Below are positions 1-10,547 of a stretch of 64,000 nt of DNA, piece by piece. Under the pieces are notes generated by a model. It was not told the origin of the DNA. It searched no databases and saw nothing but the letters and a program-made list of their open reading frames with translations. The position numbers were made by a program, and so were the translations under genes. Numbering within the stretch: position 1 is the stretch's first letter; each line of letters begins with the position of its first letter. This DNA comes from Limnanthes douglasii subsp. nivea (taxonomy: Eukaryota; Streptophyta; Magnoliopsida; Brassicales; Limnanthaceae), in contig JAUPFV010000002.1 of NCBI GenBank assembly GCA_036936605.1, positions 315,658,893 through 315,722,892 on the forward strand, in the 5' to 3' direction.

Positions 1-671
1 CATTTAGGCAATGGATTTGATCAGAGGATTTTACGGAATGTGTTATAAAGATAAGGGATTTGTCATTTGGAGATTTAATGGCACATTAATAATCACAAAT
101 TAGAATAGAGAAAACTATGCGTCTTCGACTAATCATGGATGACTAGGTTTGATATAATTATCAAACTCCGACTTTGATCCTAATAATCACTTTGATAATA
201 TACCTAGCAGTGCAGGTACGACAACAATAATAGGCCACCTAGCTTTTTCCTATTCCTCCTAAGCCCAAAATCAGGGTACGTTTAGGTAAGTGCAAACGAC
301 TATAGCGTGAAATGTAACCATGGTAAGAGGTCAAGATGAAAAAATGAATAAATATCTAAACAATGATAACTAAACCGAGCTTATTGAGAGCATCGAAGTG
401 AATTTCGATAAAACTAAGATCTACGTGCAGTACATTAAGTATCTTTCAATAACCAATCTTCGAGAGGACATGAGTAATAAATTGTACAATTATCACAACA
501 ATGTTTTTAATTGGACTATGTATTTTATAGCTTTGAGAGAGAAAATTTATAGTTAATTGATAACATGGAAATTATTATAGTTTGTAAGAAAGAACAATGG
601 TGGAGCTCAGATGAGCACGTAAAACTGTTCGGGATCTACAGAGCAGAAAGAATGGGGACCGAGATGACTGC

Positions 672-837
672 TTTGAAATAAGAGAACACGAACTTGATCG
701 CTATCAAGAAAAATATGGTGATATATAATTTGTAGATTGAATACCCTGATCTGGTTTGAAACAAGAGAACATGAACTTGATCACTATCAAGAAAAATGTG
801 GTGATATATAATTTGTAGATTGAATACCTTGATCTAG
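672..837. repeat. 83-bp tandem duplication inside copy 1
   Basis: Two adjacent units of about 83 bp (672-754 and 755-837) both run from 'tttgaaa.aagagaaca' to 'accctgatct' or 'accttgatct', with a few mismatches. Segmental copy 2 has only one unit (about 19121-19203). The duplication therefore arose after the two segments separated, or one unit was lost from copy 2. Confidence 0.8.
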
Positions 838-994
838 ATCCAAATCCACACTCTGTGCAAACCATTTCTATAGGTAATATTTGACTTTTTCTTTTTGGAT
901 TTTGTGGAGATACTATTTCGTATAAGAAAAGACATGTCAGGAGTATCAAAGCCCAGTTCCACATAAGAACATCACCCCACAATTATCGAGCCCC

Positions 995-1273
995 TTGACA
1001 CCCCCCCTTCTTCTCCCACTCTTCAATATTATTTTCGAGAATGTTGACCTTAGAGGAATTTTTGGCTCTCTTGAGAGTGTTGTCCTAATAACCGCAATGG
1101 TAGAGAGTGATGAGATTCGAAAGATCTTGATTTATATTAGGATTTCTACTAACATATTCTTTGAGGCAACATATGATAGGATAAAGAGTCCCCATATTTT
1201 TAGCGTTCAGATCAAATATTCATTGGATTTACCGGGACAAGTGTTATCATCACCATCAAATTTGAGAAGCTGA
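995..1273 (+). pseudogene. Decayed Ty3/gypsy aspartic protease fragment (segment copy 1)
   Basis: The open stretch resembles the protease of Gypsy element (b) at 48538-49152. 'NIIFENVDLRGI...VVLITA...IRKILI...STNIFF' parallels 'IVFDEEDLRDI...MVIGA...VRRILID..NSTNILF' there. The catalytic D-T-G triad is gone; the equivalent place reads as LIYIRIS. No gag or RT frame stays open around it, so this is an old fragment and not a gene. The paralogous copy at 19250-19591 shows the same decay, so the fragment predates the segmental duplication. Confidence 0.65.
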
Positions 1274-2406
1274 GTTTAATAAAACAGTTGAACTGATATG
1301 GTGGTGGAAAACCCTACCTCTTATAATGTTATCTCAGAAAGATCTTGGTTTGATCGAATCCACGTCGTCACTTTGACTATCCATTAATGCATTAAGTATG
1401 TAGTGGCATACATAGTTTGGATAATTCAGAGTAACAATAAGTATGTAGTGATATAAAAATTTAAAGATTACTTAAATAAGAAAACTATGTATAAAATCAT
1501 AAAAAAAGAAAAAACAAGAGGTTTTTGTAATATCCTTGACAAATCTTGTATCTATTCATGAGAGATTGAAGAAAGTATCTCTTTTTTTGCTCGTAAAGTT
1601 TCCTCCATAATCCTTCGAATCTTTAGTTTTGACCACCTTCAGCAACTCCGGTTTCTTGCAGACTCATCAAAGTTGCTCTCATGGCTAAACTTTCACGTAA
1701 CTCCATGAGTTATTATTATTAAATCATTATTCACCTCTAGCTCCCGCAAAATTATAAGCTATTATACAATCATATTTTGTAATAATACAAATTCATGATG
1801 AGGAAACTATATCACAAAGATATAGAACAAAATTTAATCGAAAGGATCGAATCGCCTGTATACAAATATCCACACCCTCTGTTTTTCAATTAATTAATTA
1901 ATATGATTTTATTAATAATTTTATATTTAAATATAAACATTATATATAAAAGATTGAGCTTTTAAAATGTATAGTAAAATGATTTTTAATGAATATCTGA
2001 AATCTTTTAGACAATATATAATTTTAATCTTACCACCTAATTAATCTTTAGGATCCAAATGTAATATTCCATTTTATGTTTATCATAAATTGTTCTGGAG
2101 TAGAACAGGATAATATCCCCTTCTATGACCCGTCGTTAGAAAAGTATTAAAAAGGAAGATTCTTACATTTATCACATTTGATAACCTTATTCTGTAAATA
2201 AGTACTAACTTCTATCTAATATTATTTGTTTTTCCCTTTTTTACATGGATAAACTTATTGAGCAAAGAAAATGTTAGAGAATAGTTGGCAGCCGCTCTTT
2301 AAAGCATAGCTATCTCATTAAATAATTTCTTACTTGTTTGAGTATGATCAAATCTTGGACTTGGTAGAAGGATATTTTGTAATAAATTCACAAAACTTTA
2401 TTATCC
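1274..2406. other. Non-coding upstream region of SPEAR-like gene copy 1
   Basis: AT-rich sequence without a credible gene. It aligns with about 19592-19772 and 20760-21690 upstream of the paralog. Being shared, it probably holds the ancestral promoter of the SPEAR-like gene, with the TATA box at its right end. In copy 1 this region is now 8 kb away from the coding sequence. Confidence 0.6.
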
Positions 2407-2414
2407 TATAAATA
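2407..2414 (+). promoter_or_regulatory. Orphaned TATA box of SPEAR-like gene copy 1
   Basis: TATAAATA lies in 'cctataaatattcatttcatttt', the same context as the TATA box of the paralog at 21692. In the paralog it lies about 91 bp upstream of the start codon. Here a MULE begins 28 bp downstream of it and pushes the start codon to 10548. Confidence 0.7.
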
Positions 2415-2441
2415 TTCATTTCATTTTACAAATCGTAGACA

Positions 2442-2810
2442 TGCTAAAAAGCACGCGTGGTCCCCATGTTTACCACTTCTATCAACTTGGTCCCCTTCCT
2501 TCAATCATGCATAGAATGCATCCTCATCCTTTTTTTAACTTGCAATTTTAGTCCCCCGCACATGTGAAGCTTGTGAGCTTGACACGTGGCATCTGTTTTT
2601 GTTGCAAGAATGGTCCCCCAATTTTTCTTCCAAAATTACCCCTTCTCGGTCAATCTCAGCTGTCATGTCAGCTGCCCCCTCAGCTTTACTATTTACCCTA
2701 AGTTAACCCAAACCCGAAACCATATAGAACCCAACCCAGCCCGTAATAATAAAACCTAGCCCAGCCCACTACAATATAACCAAACCCGACCCGTTTACCC
2801 CAATTACCCA
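2442..2810 (+). repeat. Left terminal inverted repeat of the MULE
   Basis: This arm matches the reverse complement of 10075-10472 over roughly 370 bp. Shared blocks include 'gcacatgtgaagcttgtgag', 'gacacgtggcatctg' and 'cccgtaataataaaacc'. Such arms normally hold the promoter and transposase-binding sites. The transposase leader with its 'aaaccctaa' motifs begins just inside it, near 3000. The inner boundary is approximate because the arms diverge gradually. Confidence 0.88.
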
Positions 2811-3359
2811 ACCAAATCATACCCCAATTCCCCCAATTTTCACTAACCCTAATTTCTCCCTCCCAAATTAGAAACTCATAAATCTCAAAGCAATCCCTAA
2901 CCAGAGAGACCAAAATGCGACAACATCGATTGTTCTCCTTACCCTACGACTTTCTTTTCCTCTCTGCTCTACTCAAGCCATCATTGACTCCATCAAGATT
3001 GGAACTAGTTTCCCTTCCTCTCTGTAAACCCTAAAGCGACTTCAGACAATTTCATCAATAAACCCTAAATCGATTCCATCGATTTTTATTCCATTTGAGT
3101 AATACATCCATCAGTAAACCCTATTACGACTTCATACACTTTCATCTATTCCATCAAGGCGACTTCTTCATCCATCATCGATTGGAATCAGTTTCCCCAA
3201 ACCCAGGTTCCCCAAACCCAGAAAGCTGTGACAAGTCGAAGCAGCGTTTTCACCATGGAAAAGATTTTATACAGAGGTTAGCTTTCCATATTTGTATTTA
3301 TATTTTCATGGGTTGATAGATTTGTTACTCAAAATGGAATTAAAAATCGATACAAGTTG

Positions 3360-3775
3360 ATACTCTTGTTGGTGTTACAGTGTGTGTTCTTGCTGTTACG
3401 TTGTGTGTGCATGTTGTTGGTGGTGTAGTGTGTAAATTGTGGCTGTGTATATTGTTGGTAGATTGCAATGTTGGTAGAGTGTAATGTTGGTGTGTAAATT
3501 GTGGCTGTGTATGTTGTTGGTAGAGTGTAATGTTATTGGTGTTATCTGTAAATGCTACTGAAATTGGTGTGTAAATTGTAGTGTGGCTGTGTATGTTGTT
3601 GGGTTACGATTTGTTTGTTGATTAATGTTCCATGTCTAAAAAATTGTAGTGTGGCTGTGTATGTTGCTGGGTTATGATTTGTTTGTTGATTAATGTTCCA
3701 TGTCTAGAAAATTGTAGTGTAGCTGTGTATGTTGTTGGGTTATGATTTGTTTGTTAATTGGTGTTAATGTTTTAC
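3360..3775 (+). repeat. GT-rich degenerate tandem repeats in the MULE 5' intron
   Basis: Repeated units built on 'gtgtggctgtgtatgttg' occur throughout. The right half has about three copies of a 70-80 bp unit that includes 'gggttatgatttgtttgttg'. The stretch is non-coding, lies between the presumed first exon region and the transposase main exon, and is interrupted downstream by the hAT insertion. Confidence 0.75.
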
Positions 3776-3837
3776 AGTTAATTTTGTTAAATCAAAATAA
3801 AATCGAGTTAATTACATGCTGTTGTTAGTGTTGTTAG

Positions 3838-4567
3838 TAGGGGTGAGATTCGGTCGGTTCGGTCGGTTTTTTTATAAATATTTAATCCGAACCGAAATAA
3901 TTCGGTTTATAAATTATTAAACCGATTTATTAAAAAAAATCGGTTTTTTTTCGGTTTCGGTTTGTTCGGTTTCGGTCGGTTTCGGTTCGGTTTTTCGGTT
4001 TCAACATCGGTGCGGTTCGGTGCGGTTCATGTTAATTTTTTAAAATTTTTTGAAATTTAATAAAAAAAAATTTAATAATAAATACATTAAATAAATAATT
4101 AATCTTTTCCTTTTGTAATAACATAATATTAATAATAAAATTTAAAAACCAATCTATAAATTTACAAAACAGTAAAAATTATATAAAAAAACATATATAA
4201 TCACAGAAATCATATATACGAAACACGTTGACAGAAATCATGTATAGATATAATGTAAAATAATGTAAAAGTTTACACGCAGGCGGGTTTGAACCCGTGT
4301 CCAGGTTAGTGGAAAGCACTTAAATAGATAGAGTGAACCACTCGGCCAACAAAGTTATAATATACTTTGTAAACTATGTATTGATTCGGTCGGTTTCGGT
4401 TCAATTCGGTTTTACTTATGAACAAACCGAAAACCGACCGAGCTTAGTTCAGTTTGGAAAATAAAAACCCGAAACCAAAATTTATTTGTTTTAAACCGAC
4501 CAAACCGACTTTTTTCGGTTTGGTTCGGTCGGTCGGTTCGGTTTTTTTCGGTTTTTGCTCACCCCTA
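3838..4567. mobile_element. hAT-type non-autonomous element, 730 bp, nested in the MULE
   Basis: The ends are TAGGGGTGAG at 3838 and CTCACCCCTA ending at 4567. They are flanked by a perfect 8-bp target duplication, GTTGTTAG (3830-3837 and 4568-4575), the size made by hAT transposases. The subterminal regions are packed with the word 'cggttcggt' and its complement, giving long imperfect inverted arms. There is no transposase ORF. It sits in the 5' intron of the mudrA-like gene, so it is younger than the MULE copy it occupies. A tRNA-like stretch lies near its centre. Confidence 0.88.
4274..4350 (-). other. tRNA-derived sequence with intact A and B boxes inside the hAT element
   Basis: On the minus strand the stretch begins GTTGGCCGAGTGG, which contains a match to the pol III A box (TGGCCGAGTGG). 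About 40 bp on it has GGTTCAAACCC, a match to the B-box consensus. The order and motif type resemble a class II (Leu/Ser) tRNA. No acceptor stem or clean anticodon arm can be paired, so a working tRNA gene is unlikely. It is best read as a tRNA-derived or SINE-like fragment captured by the transposon. Confidence 0.55.
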
Positions 4568-5269
4568 GTTGTTAGTGTGTGTTCTTGCTGTTAGTGTGTG
4601 TTCTTGCTGTTATAGTGTGTGTGTCTAGAAATATTGTATACAAACTGGTGTTAAACTAGGATGCTAAATGTTATCATTATTTTACTTATTTCTCAAGTGC
4701 AAATGACGACTTGTTTGCTGTCAATTACTATTTCGATGGTAAACTAACTGGCCAAAAGAAGCTCAAGTACGTAGGGGGCAGGTCAGAGGTCGTAGACTTC
4801 ATTAGTGCCAATAAATTCTCGATTTTGGTGTTCCATTCCATACATGACTTAACAGAAGCTTCAGGAAGAGGGGGACATTTTTTGTTCGCGTACTCGCTGC
4901 CGAGTTCAAGCATGTCTCTCAGCATATTAGAGACAGATGCAGACTGCTACGAGGTAACAAAAACGATTGGCACCGATAGGGTACTTAACATTTTCTATGA
5001 TAGGACACCCCCTCTAGAAGTAGTTTCTCCAGCGAAAGTAAGAAACAAAATGACGATTCCAACTGTCGATATTGAGGGTGACAGCAGTCTAATTGTGGCT
5101 GATAGTTTGGGGGTGAATCATAGTTTTACTGATGTTGTGTTTGGCGATGTCGATGAGACTGCTGCTGGTGTAGATAGTATAGATGTTGATGAGACTTTAG
5201 TAGGTGGTGACAGTGTTAGGGTGAATGTAGATGGTGAAGATGATGCTGGTGATGATGCTGGTGGGGCTA

Positions 5270-5545
5270 GAGGTAAAGAGGCTATAGGGGCAGAGGCTGC
5301 TGGTGGTGAACAAGTTGTGGGTGAAGAGGCTATAGGGGAAGAGGCTACTGGTGGTGAACAAGTTGTGGGTGAAGAGGCTATAGGGGCAGAGGCTGCTGGT
5401 CAACCGGTTGGTGGTGAAGAGGCTATAGGGGCAGAGACTGTTGTGGCAGATGATGATGGGGCAGAGACTGGTGGTGAACAGGTTGGTGGTGAAGAGACTG
5501 TGGGAAACGAAGAGGGTGGTGGTGAAGAAGATGGTGGGGCTGGTG
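5270..5545 (+). repeat. Coding minisatellite in the transposase linker
   Basis: Units such as 'ggtgaagaggctatagggg' recur in tandem and keep the frame. They encode repeated GEEAIGAEA and GGEQVVGEE segments. The result is a strongly acidic, presumably disordered linker between the PB1-like and MuDR domains. The minus-strand open frame over the same stretch is only its shadow. Confidence 0.8.
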
Positions 5546-8224
5546 CAACTAGTTTCGACGACATCCACGACTCGTTCTTCGCTGAAATCGACCTGTCACA
5601 AGTTGATTTCAGCGAGCAGTCTCCACCATCTCAGTCGAAACAGACTGAAGCTCACGGTGAAGACAGCATGAGGGAGGACACAGATTACGAACCAGAATCA
5701 GACTGCGAAAGTGAAACTGATTCCGCTGTCTCCAACGCAAGCGGGGAAATGAATAACGACATTAGCTCCGAAGAAGAGTATGTCAGCAGCGACAATCTGA
5801 CTGGTCCTGAAGAAGACTCTCCCAACGATTCTAGGAGATCAAGGAAAAGGAAGCAGAGGCTTAGAGGTTTCAGGATTCCGACAGAGATATGGTTCCTTGA
5901 GTTGGAGGTGGGAGTTGAGTTTGCAACGTCGAAAGAGTTCAAAGACAGCGTTAGGCAGTATGGAATTAAACAGAGAAGGAATATCAAGATATTCAAGAAT
6001 GACAAACAGCGGTGCTCATTCAAGTGTACCCAAGCCAACTGCAAGTGGTACATCTACGCAAGCAATAGAGGGTGCGAACCAGTTTGGAGGATCAAGACCT
6101 TCTTGGATGAACATCAGTGTGGCCCAACTAACAAAAATAGGAACGTTACAACTGAGTGGCTGGCCAAACATTACATGAATAGGTGGCAGACAGACCCAGA
6201 TTGGTCGATCAAGAGTTTGATCGCGGATGTAAACCAAGAATTCTTGGTGAAGATTGGTAGATGCAAGGCGTATAGGGCAAGGAACAGGGCACTTAGTGTT
6301 ATTATGGGGGCACTTAGTGATATAGTACCAAAAATCACGCCAATACAGCCTTGAGATACTAAGGAGCAATCCTGGGTCAACCGTTGTGATCAAATGTCAG
6401 CAGGGGGTATTTGAACGGGTATATGTTTGTTTAGATGCGTTTAAAAAGGGCTTCAGTTCGGGATGCAGGCCTGTTCTCGTCTTGGATGGCGGTTTCTTGA
6501 AAGGCCCTTTTGGAGGACAGTTACTGGTTGCGGTGGCAATGGATGCTAACGACCAAATGTACCCAATGGCTTGGGCTATCATTGAATCAAAAAACAGGTC
6601 GAGTTGGGAATGGTTCCTCCAACTCATTGAAGAGGATTTGAATATCTAGAATGGTGGTGGTTTCACCTGGATATCTGACAAACAAAAGGGTCTGGTTCCT
6701 GCATTGGTAGCATTGTTCCCTAACTCGGAGCATAGGTTGTGCGCCAGACACTTATACGCCAACCTGAAAAAGACATTCCCCGGTAAACAAGAACACAACC
6801 TCTTTTGGGCATGTGCTAGGTCGACGTTTGTGGAAGAGTTCCTCTACCACATGGAGGAAATGAAGAGATGCAACCAAACAGCATATGAGTGGCTGCTTGA
6901 GAAGCCTCCATCGGAGTGGACAAAATCACATTATGACGCAGAGAACAAATGTTACATGCAAACCAGTAATCTGGCTGATACCTTCAATTCTGTCATCTTA
7001 GATTACAGAGGTAAAGGGGTGATCACATTGCTGGAGGGGATCAAAGAACAAACAATTGCTCGCATAGTAAAGAAGCGTAAGCAGATGGCGAAGTGGGATC
7101 ACAAACTCTGTCCAGAAATCCAAAAGAAACTGAGTAAGATTATCAACGTGGGTGGTAGTTGTTATGTAGGAGAAACAGGTGGACCGAAGTTCCAAGTGAG
7201 GGAAGGAAGTAACCAGTTTGTGGTGGATTTAGAAGTACGGGAGTGTGCGTGTAGAAAGTGGCAGCTGTCGGGAATTCCATGTTATCATGCTGTTGCAGCA
7301 ATATTTTTGGCTGAGCATGATCCAGTTGACTACGTGGCTGACTGTTACCATGTTGCAACGCAAAGAAGGATTTACTACCACACCATTAACCCTATCAACG
7401 GGTCTATGCTCTGGCCTTCAACCACCTGCGAACCGATAACAGCTCCTCCAACAAACGTTGTTCGCGGCAGACGACAAACAGCCAGAAGGAAAGATCCTTC
7501 CGAAAGACTCCAACCACCATCAACTTTTGAACCTAGCACAAGAAGGCTGTCTAAGAGACATAATACTAGCCGATGTGGTCTTTGCAGGCGTAGTAGACAC
7601 AATCGACGTAAATTTCCAACCGTAACCCCATCAGCCCAACCCAACGTTCAAGAACGTGCTACCGCCACAACAACAGCACCAACAAACGTTCCAGAAGGTG
7701 CTACCTCCACCCCAACAGCCCCAACAAACTATCCACAAGGTCCACTGCCTCAAATAAGTACTCCACCACCTCCAAGAAGTACTCCACTGCCTCCAACAAC
7801 AACTACATCGAACATTCGATCGACAGGGGGGTCGAACTACAATGTGATAACGGTAACTACTTTGTAATTCTAGATTTTATTAGTTAAATGTTATACCATT
7901 GCCTTAAATAACTTACATATGGTCCATTTTACAACAGATGAGAAGAGGTGGAGTTGGGGACCACACTGTTATGGCAGATGTAAGTTTGGTTCGCTCTATT
8001 ATAATAGTACTGCTTGATACTGGCTGCATAGTACTGCTTCTTTAATACCGTTCTTGTTTATAATGTACTACATGTTGGTTTGCGCTTGTAATATAAAACC
8101 TTAACTGTTGTTGCTTTATGGGCTTGCTGTGAGTCTTGTAATTGCATTTGAAACTGTTCGGTGTGAGTGATGTAATTGCATTTGAATATATAACTGTTTT
8201 GAAGAATGCAATTGGGCTTAAGTA

Positions 8225-8420
8225 GTGGAGTTTGGTATATTTTTGTTGGTTGGTGGTCCAATAAGTTGTTGGTTGGTGGTCCAATAAGTTGTTGGTAAAT
8301 GGTCCCATTACTTGTTAGTTGGTGGTCCAGTTAGTTGTTGGTAGATGGTCCCATTTCAAATTTTGCTTGGTGGTCCCATTTCTTGTTGGTAGATGTTCCA
8401 ATTAGTTGTTGGTTGCTGGT
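8225..8420 (+). repeat. Short tandem repeats in a transposase intron
   Basis: The words 'ttgttggttggtggtcca' and 'gttggtagatggtcccatt' alternate about seven times within the intron between 7980 and 8458. They end shortly before the acceptor 'gattgcag'. The stretch is non-coding. Confidence 0.75.
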
Positions 8421-9039
8421 CGTCCAATTAATAGTGATGTTTGTTTTCTTGATTGCAGGATACTGTCGTATACTATGTTGATAGAAGAGACCACTCACGT
8501 GGTAGACAATTGGAGAAACAAAAAGTTGTCCACCCTGTAAGATTCTCAACTTAACTTTATTAAAGTTTATATATATAGTATTGCAAGTGGAGGCAACCAT
8601 GGTTGAATTAATTCCTACTGTATATAACAGGAAGCAAGTGGTATATTTTCTTCTCAGAACAGCATAACCTCTCCTCACACTACTTGGAAGAGAACAGGAG
8701 AAATGAAGACATTTAAAGATGCAAATCAAGCTGCCTCCAACCTCAACAAGAGAAAGCAACCTTAGCATGTGTTTCTGTCTTCATGAGTTGATGTAGCTAT
8801 GGTGCTGGTTTTTTTTGGTAAACTTATGAATGGTTATGCTGCTATGTGGGGTCTTTTTTGAGATCATGTGAATGTTTAGACCAATTTAGGAACTGATTTT
8901 TTTTGAAGGTTTAGACAACTAGATGGTTTTTTGTACTAAAATTAGTTTACTTTTAGGTAAACACTGGATGGTTTCTGGTTTAATTTAATGAAACGTGTTT
9001 TGTATATGTTTTTTGTCTCCCAACGATTTTAGTATTTTA

Positions 9040-9180
9040 GTATACACTATATTTGTATACATTAAATTACAGGTTCACATTTTGTATGATGTAGATTTGT
9101 ATACATTAAATTACAGGTTCACATTTTGTATGCTGTAGATTTGTATACATTAAATTACAGGTTCACATTTTAACTTTCAA
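9040..9180. repeat. About 46-bp tandem repeats between the two MULE genes
   Basis: About three units contain 'aggttcacattttgtatg' and 'tagatttgtatacattaaa'. They lie 3' of the transposase stop at 8765 and 3' of the convergent GRF gene, so in the intergenic region of the element. Confidence 0.8.
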
Positions 9181-9274
9181 GCCATTTGTTGAACCAAGTA
9201 ACATGTGTATTTTATACAAATTACAGGTCTTGAAGACTTAGAGGTCACTTCTGGGTCACTTACATGTCACAAAT

Positions 9275-9440
9275 ATAGGGGCTAAAATCAATGGTTTTTA
9301 GACTTAACAGAGACTAAAATCAATGGTTGTTAGACTTAACAGAGTCTAAAATCAATGCTTTTTAGACTTAACAGAGGGCTAAATCAATGGTTTTTAGACT
9401 TAACAGAGGCTAAAATCAATGGTTTTTAGACTTAACATAA
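9275..9440. repeat. About 33-bp tandem repeats between the two MULE genes
   Basis: Five imperfect units of 'aaaatcaatggtttttagac' followed by 'ttaacagagg' occur in a row. With the neighbouring 46-bp repeats they form the non-coding divider where the two convergent transcripts would end. Confidence 0.85.
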
Positions 9441-9561
9441 ATCTACAACTACAACACATTGAATTACAAATCGTAAATTATCATTGAAATAATAAACATC
9501 CACCCAACAAATACAACTCTTAATATCTTAGAGATTATAGTGGCTAAGCAATTACAGTAGA

Positions 9562-9958
9562 CTAACCATACGAAAGGAATTCAAATGCTATTATACTCCC
9601 TACCAATACAAACAGAAAAATTGTAATCTTCTTCATCCTTTCACAATCACTTTCTAATCTTGAAACCCTCTTCAACAATCCATTGATAGCAGATTGTGAC
9701 CCATTGTTAATTGGGGGATCAATCCAACAAAAATAACGATAATGCCCTCCTCTCTACAAAATCAGAGTTTAGAAGAAGATTATGGGCTAACAAAGTAACA
9801 TATAGTAACTCTTACACAATACTTACACCGAAATTGCTACATCATGTGAATCTTCTTCCTTGATTTGGATTCGTCGATGCAATCTGGGTTATACTGGCTA
9901 ACCCGCATTCACAAATACCATCGCCACCCGAGTTAGCAGAGGTTCTTGAAACACTGGA
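9562..9958 (-). pseudogene. GRF-type zinc-finger protein with coiled coil and C-terminal membrane segment
   Basis: Two exons on the minus strand join cleanly. Exon 1 (9958-9827) ends at donor GTAAGT; exon 2 (9753-9562) follows acceptor TTTGTAG with the frame preserved to a TAG. The protein shows the GRF zinc-finger pattern: CECG, then NPNQGRRF, then CSNF, then FCWIDPP. After that come a short heptad-like helix (LLKRVSRLESDCERMKK) and a hydrophobic segment (IFLFVLVGSIIAF) just before the stop. GRF fingers in other proteins bind nucleic acid. One in-frame TGA (9842-9844) breaks the finger. No ATG is visible in frame; the frame stays open back to about 10018. It lies inside the MULE, reads from the right TIR, and converges on the transposase gene, like mudrB in maize MuDR. 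No sequence kinship to mudrB is claimed. Confidence 0.75.
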
Positions 9959-10074
9959 GTAAGCCGTGGGTTTGGTGAAGGAAAGAAAAAGGAAGGAAGG
10001 AGGAAGAAAGATGGGTCTGAGTTAGCAGTAGAGGTTCTACAATTACAAACAGAAATAGGGGTCTGGTATTAGGG

Positions 10075-10472
10075 TTTGGGTAATTGGGGTTTGGGGTAAT
10101 TAATATGAATGGGTCGGGTTTTATTATTACGGGTTGGGCTGGGTTCTATATGGTTTTGGGTTTGGGTTAAGTTAGGGTAAATGGTAAGTTTTTTAGTAAA
10201 ACGGTAAAAACTTAGGGTAAATAGTAAAGCTGAGGGGGCAGCTGACATGGCAGCTGAGATGGACCGAGAATGGGTAATTTTGGAAGAAAAAATGGGGGAC
10301 CATTCTTGCAACAAAAACAGATGCCACGTGTCAAGCTCACAAGCTTCACATGTGCGGGGGGACTAAAATTTCAAGTTAAAAAAGGATGAGGATGCGTTCT
10401 ATGCATGATAGAAGGAAGGGGACCAAGTTGATACAAGTGGTAAACATGGGGGACCACTGGTGCTTTTTAGCC
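10075..10472 (-). repeat. Right terminal inverted repeat of the MULE
   Basis: This is the reverse complement of the left arm, with an extra stretch of about 34 bp near 10170-10210 that the left arm lacks. It ends GTGCTTTTTAGC at the target duplication. The GRF gene begins just inside it, so this arm probably supplies that gene's promoter. Confidence 0.88.
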
Positions 10473-10547
10473 TCATAGACACTTGCCAAACAAAATCTAT
10501 CAAATCTTACCTCTTATTTTTCACCATCAATCTTTTCTTCAAAATTA

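Larger units (their letters stand above)
4698..8765 (+). pseudogene. mudrA-like MULE transposase gene (frameshift plus nonsense)
   Basis: Domains run in the family order. A plant PB1-like N-terminus (about 4711-5020) is followed by an acidic Gly/Glu linker, a MuDR DNA-binding domain (about 5890-6120), the MULE DDE domain (about 6350-7000) and a SWIM zinc finger. First Asp is at 6485 (LDGG), second at 6677 (WISDK), and a Glu lies in the FVEEF stretch. SWIM residues are C7244, C7250, C7280 and H7286. The reading frame jumps by one near 6320, and a TAG at 6647-6649 interrupts the catalytic domain. Three phase-0 C-terminal exons follow: 7938-7979, 8459-8536 and 8631-8765. Each has perfect GT/AG borders and joins 7852 in frame. 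No ATG lies in frame near 4711; an acceptor 'tttctcaag' ends at 4697, so a small upstream exon is expected. Confidence 0.88.
2442..10472 (+). mobile_element. Mutator-like element (MULE), 8.0 kb, autonomous-type but damaged
   Basis: The element is flanked by 9-bp target duplications with one mismatch (TCGTAGACA at 2433-2441, TCATAGACA at 10473-10481). Its ends are long inverted repeats beginning GCTAAAAAGCAC. The paralogous segment around 21715-21735 lacks the element, giving a clear empty site. A 9-bp duplication and long TIRs are hallmarks of Mutator-like elements. It carries a mudrA-like transposase gene on the plus strand from the left end and a GRF-zinc-finger gene on the minus strand from the right end. 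Minisatellites lie between them. The transposase has a frameshift and a nonsense codon, so this copy is unlikely to move on its own. Confidence 0.93.

Noticed and set aside
704..982. 92-codon minus-strand frame with hydrophobic start
   Set aside because: It is interrupted in the homologous region of segment copy 2 and overlaps decayed Gypsy sequence; there are no gene signals around it.
4274..4350. A functional tRNA-Leu/Ser gene
   Set aside because: A and B boxes fit, but no acceptor stem or clean anticodon arm can be paired, and it lies inside a transposon.
4711..4713. TTG as the start codon of the transposase frame
   Set aside because: Plant genes do not normally start at TTG. The frame stays open upstream to an acceptor-like 'tttctcaag' ending at 4697, so an upstream exon is more likely. 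I could not fit the ATG near 3255 to it because the phase does not match.
5197..5568. 123-codon minus-strand frame
   Set aside because: It is the antisense shadow of the coding minisatellite in the transposase linker; its repeats mirror the GEEAIG units.
10069..10314. 81-codon minus-strand frame in the right TIR
   Set aside because: It lies within the terminal inverted repeat and is not open in the left arm, so it is non-coding.
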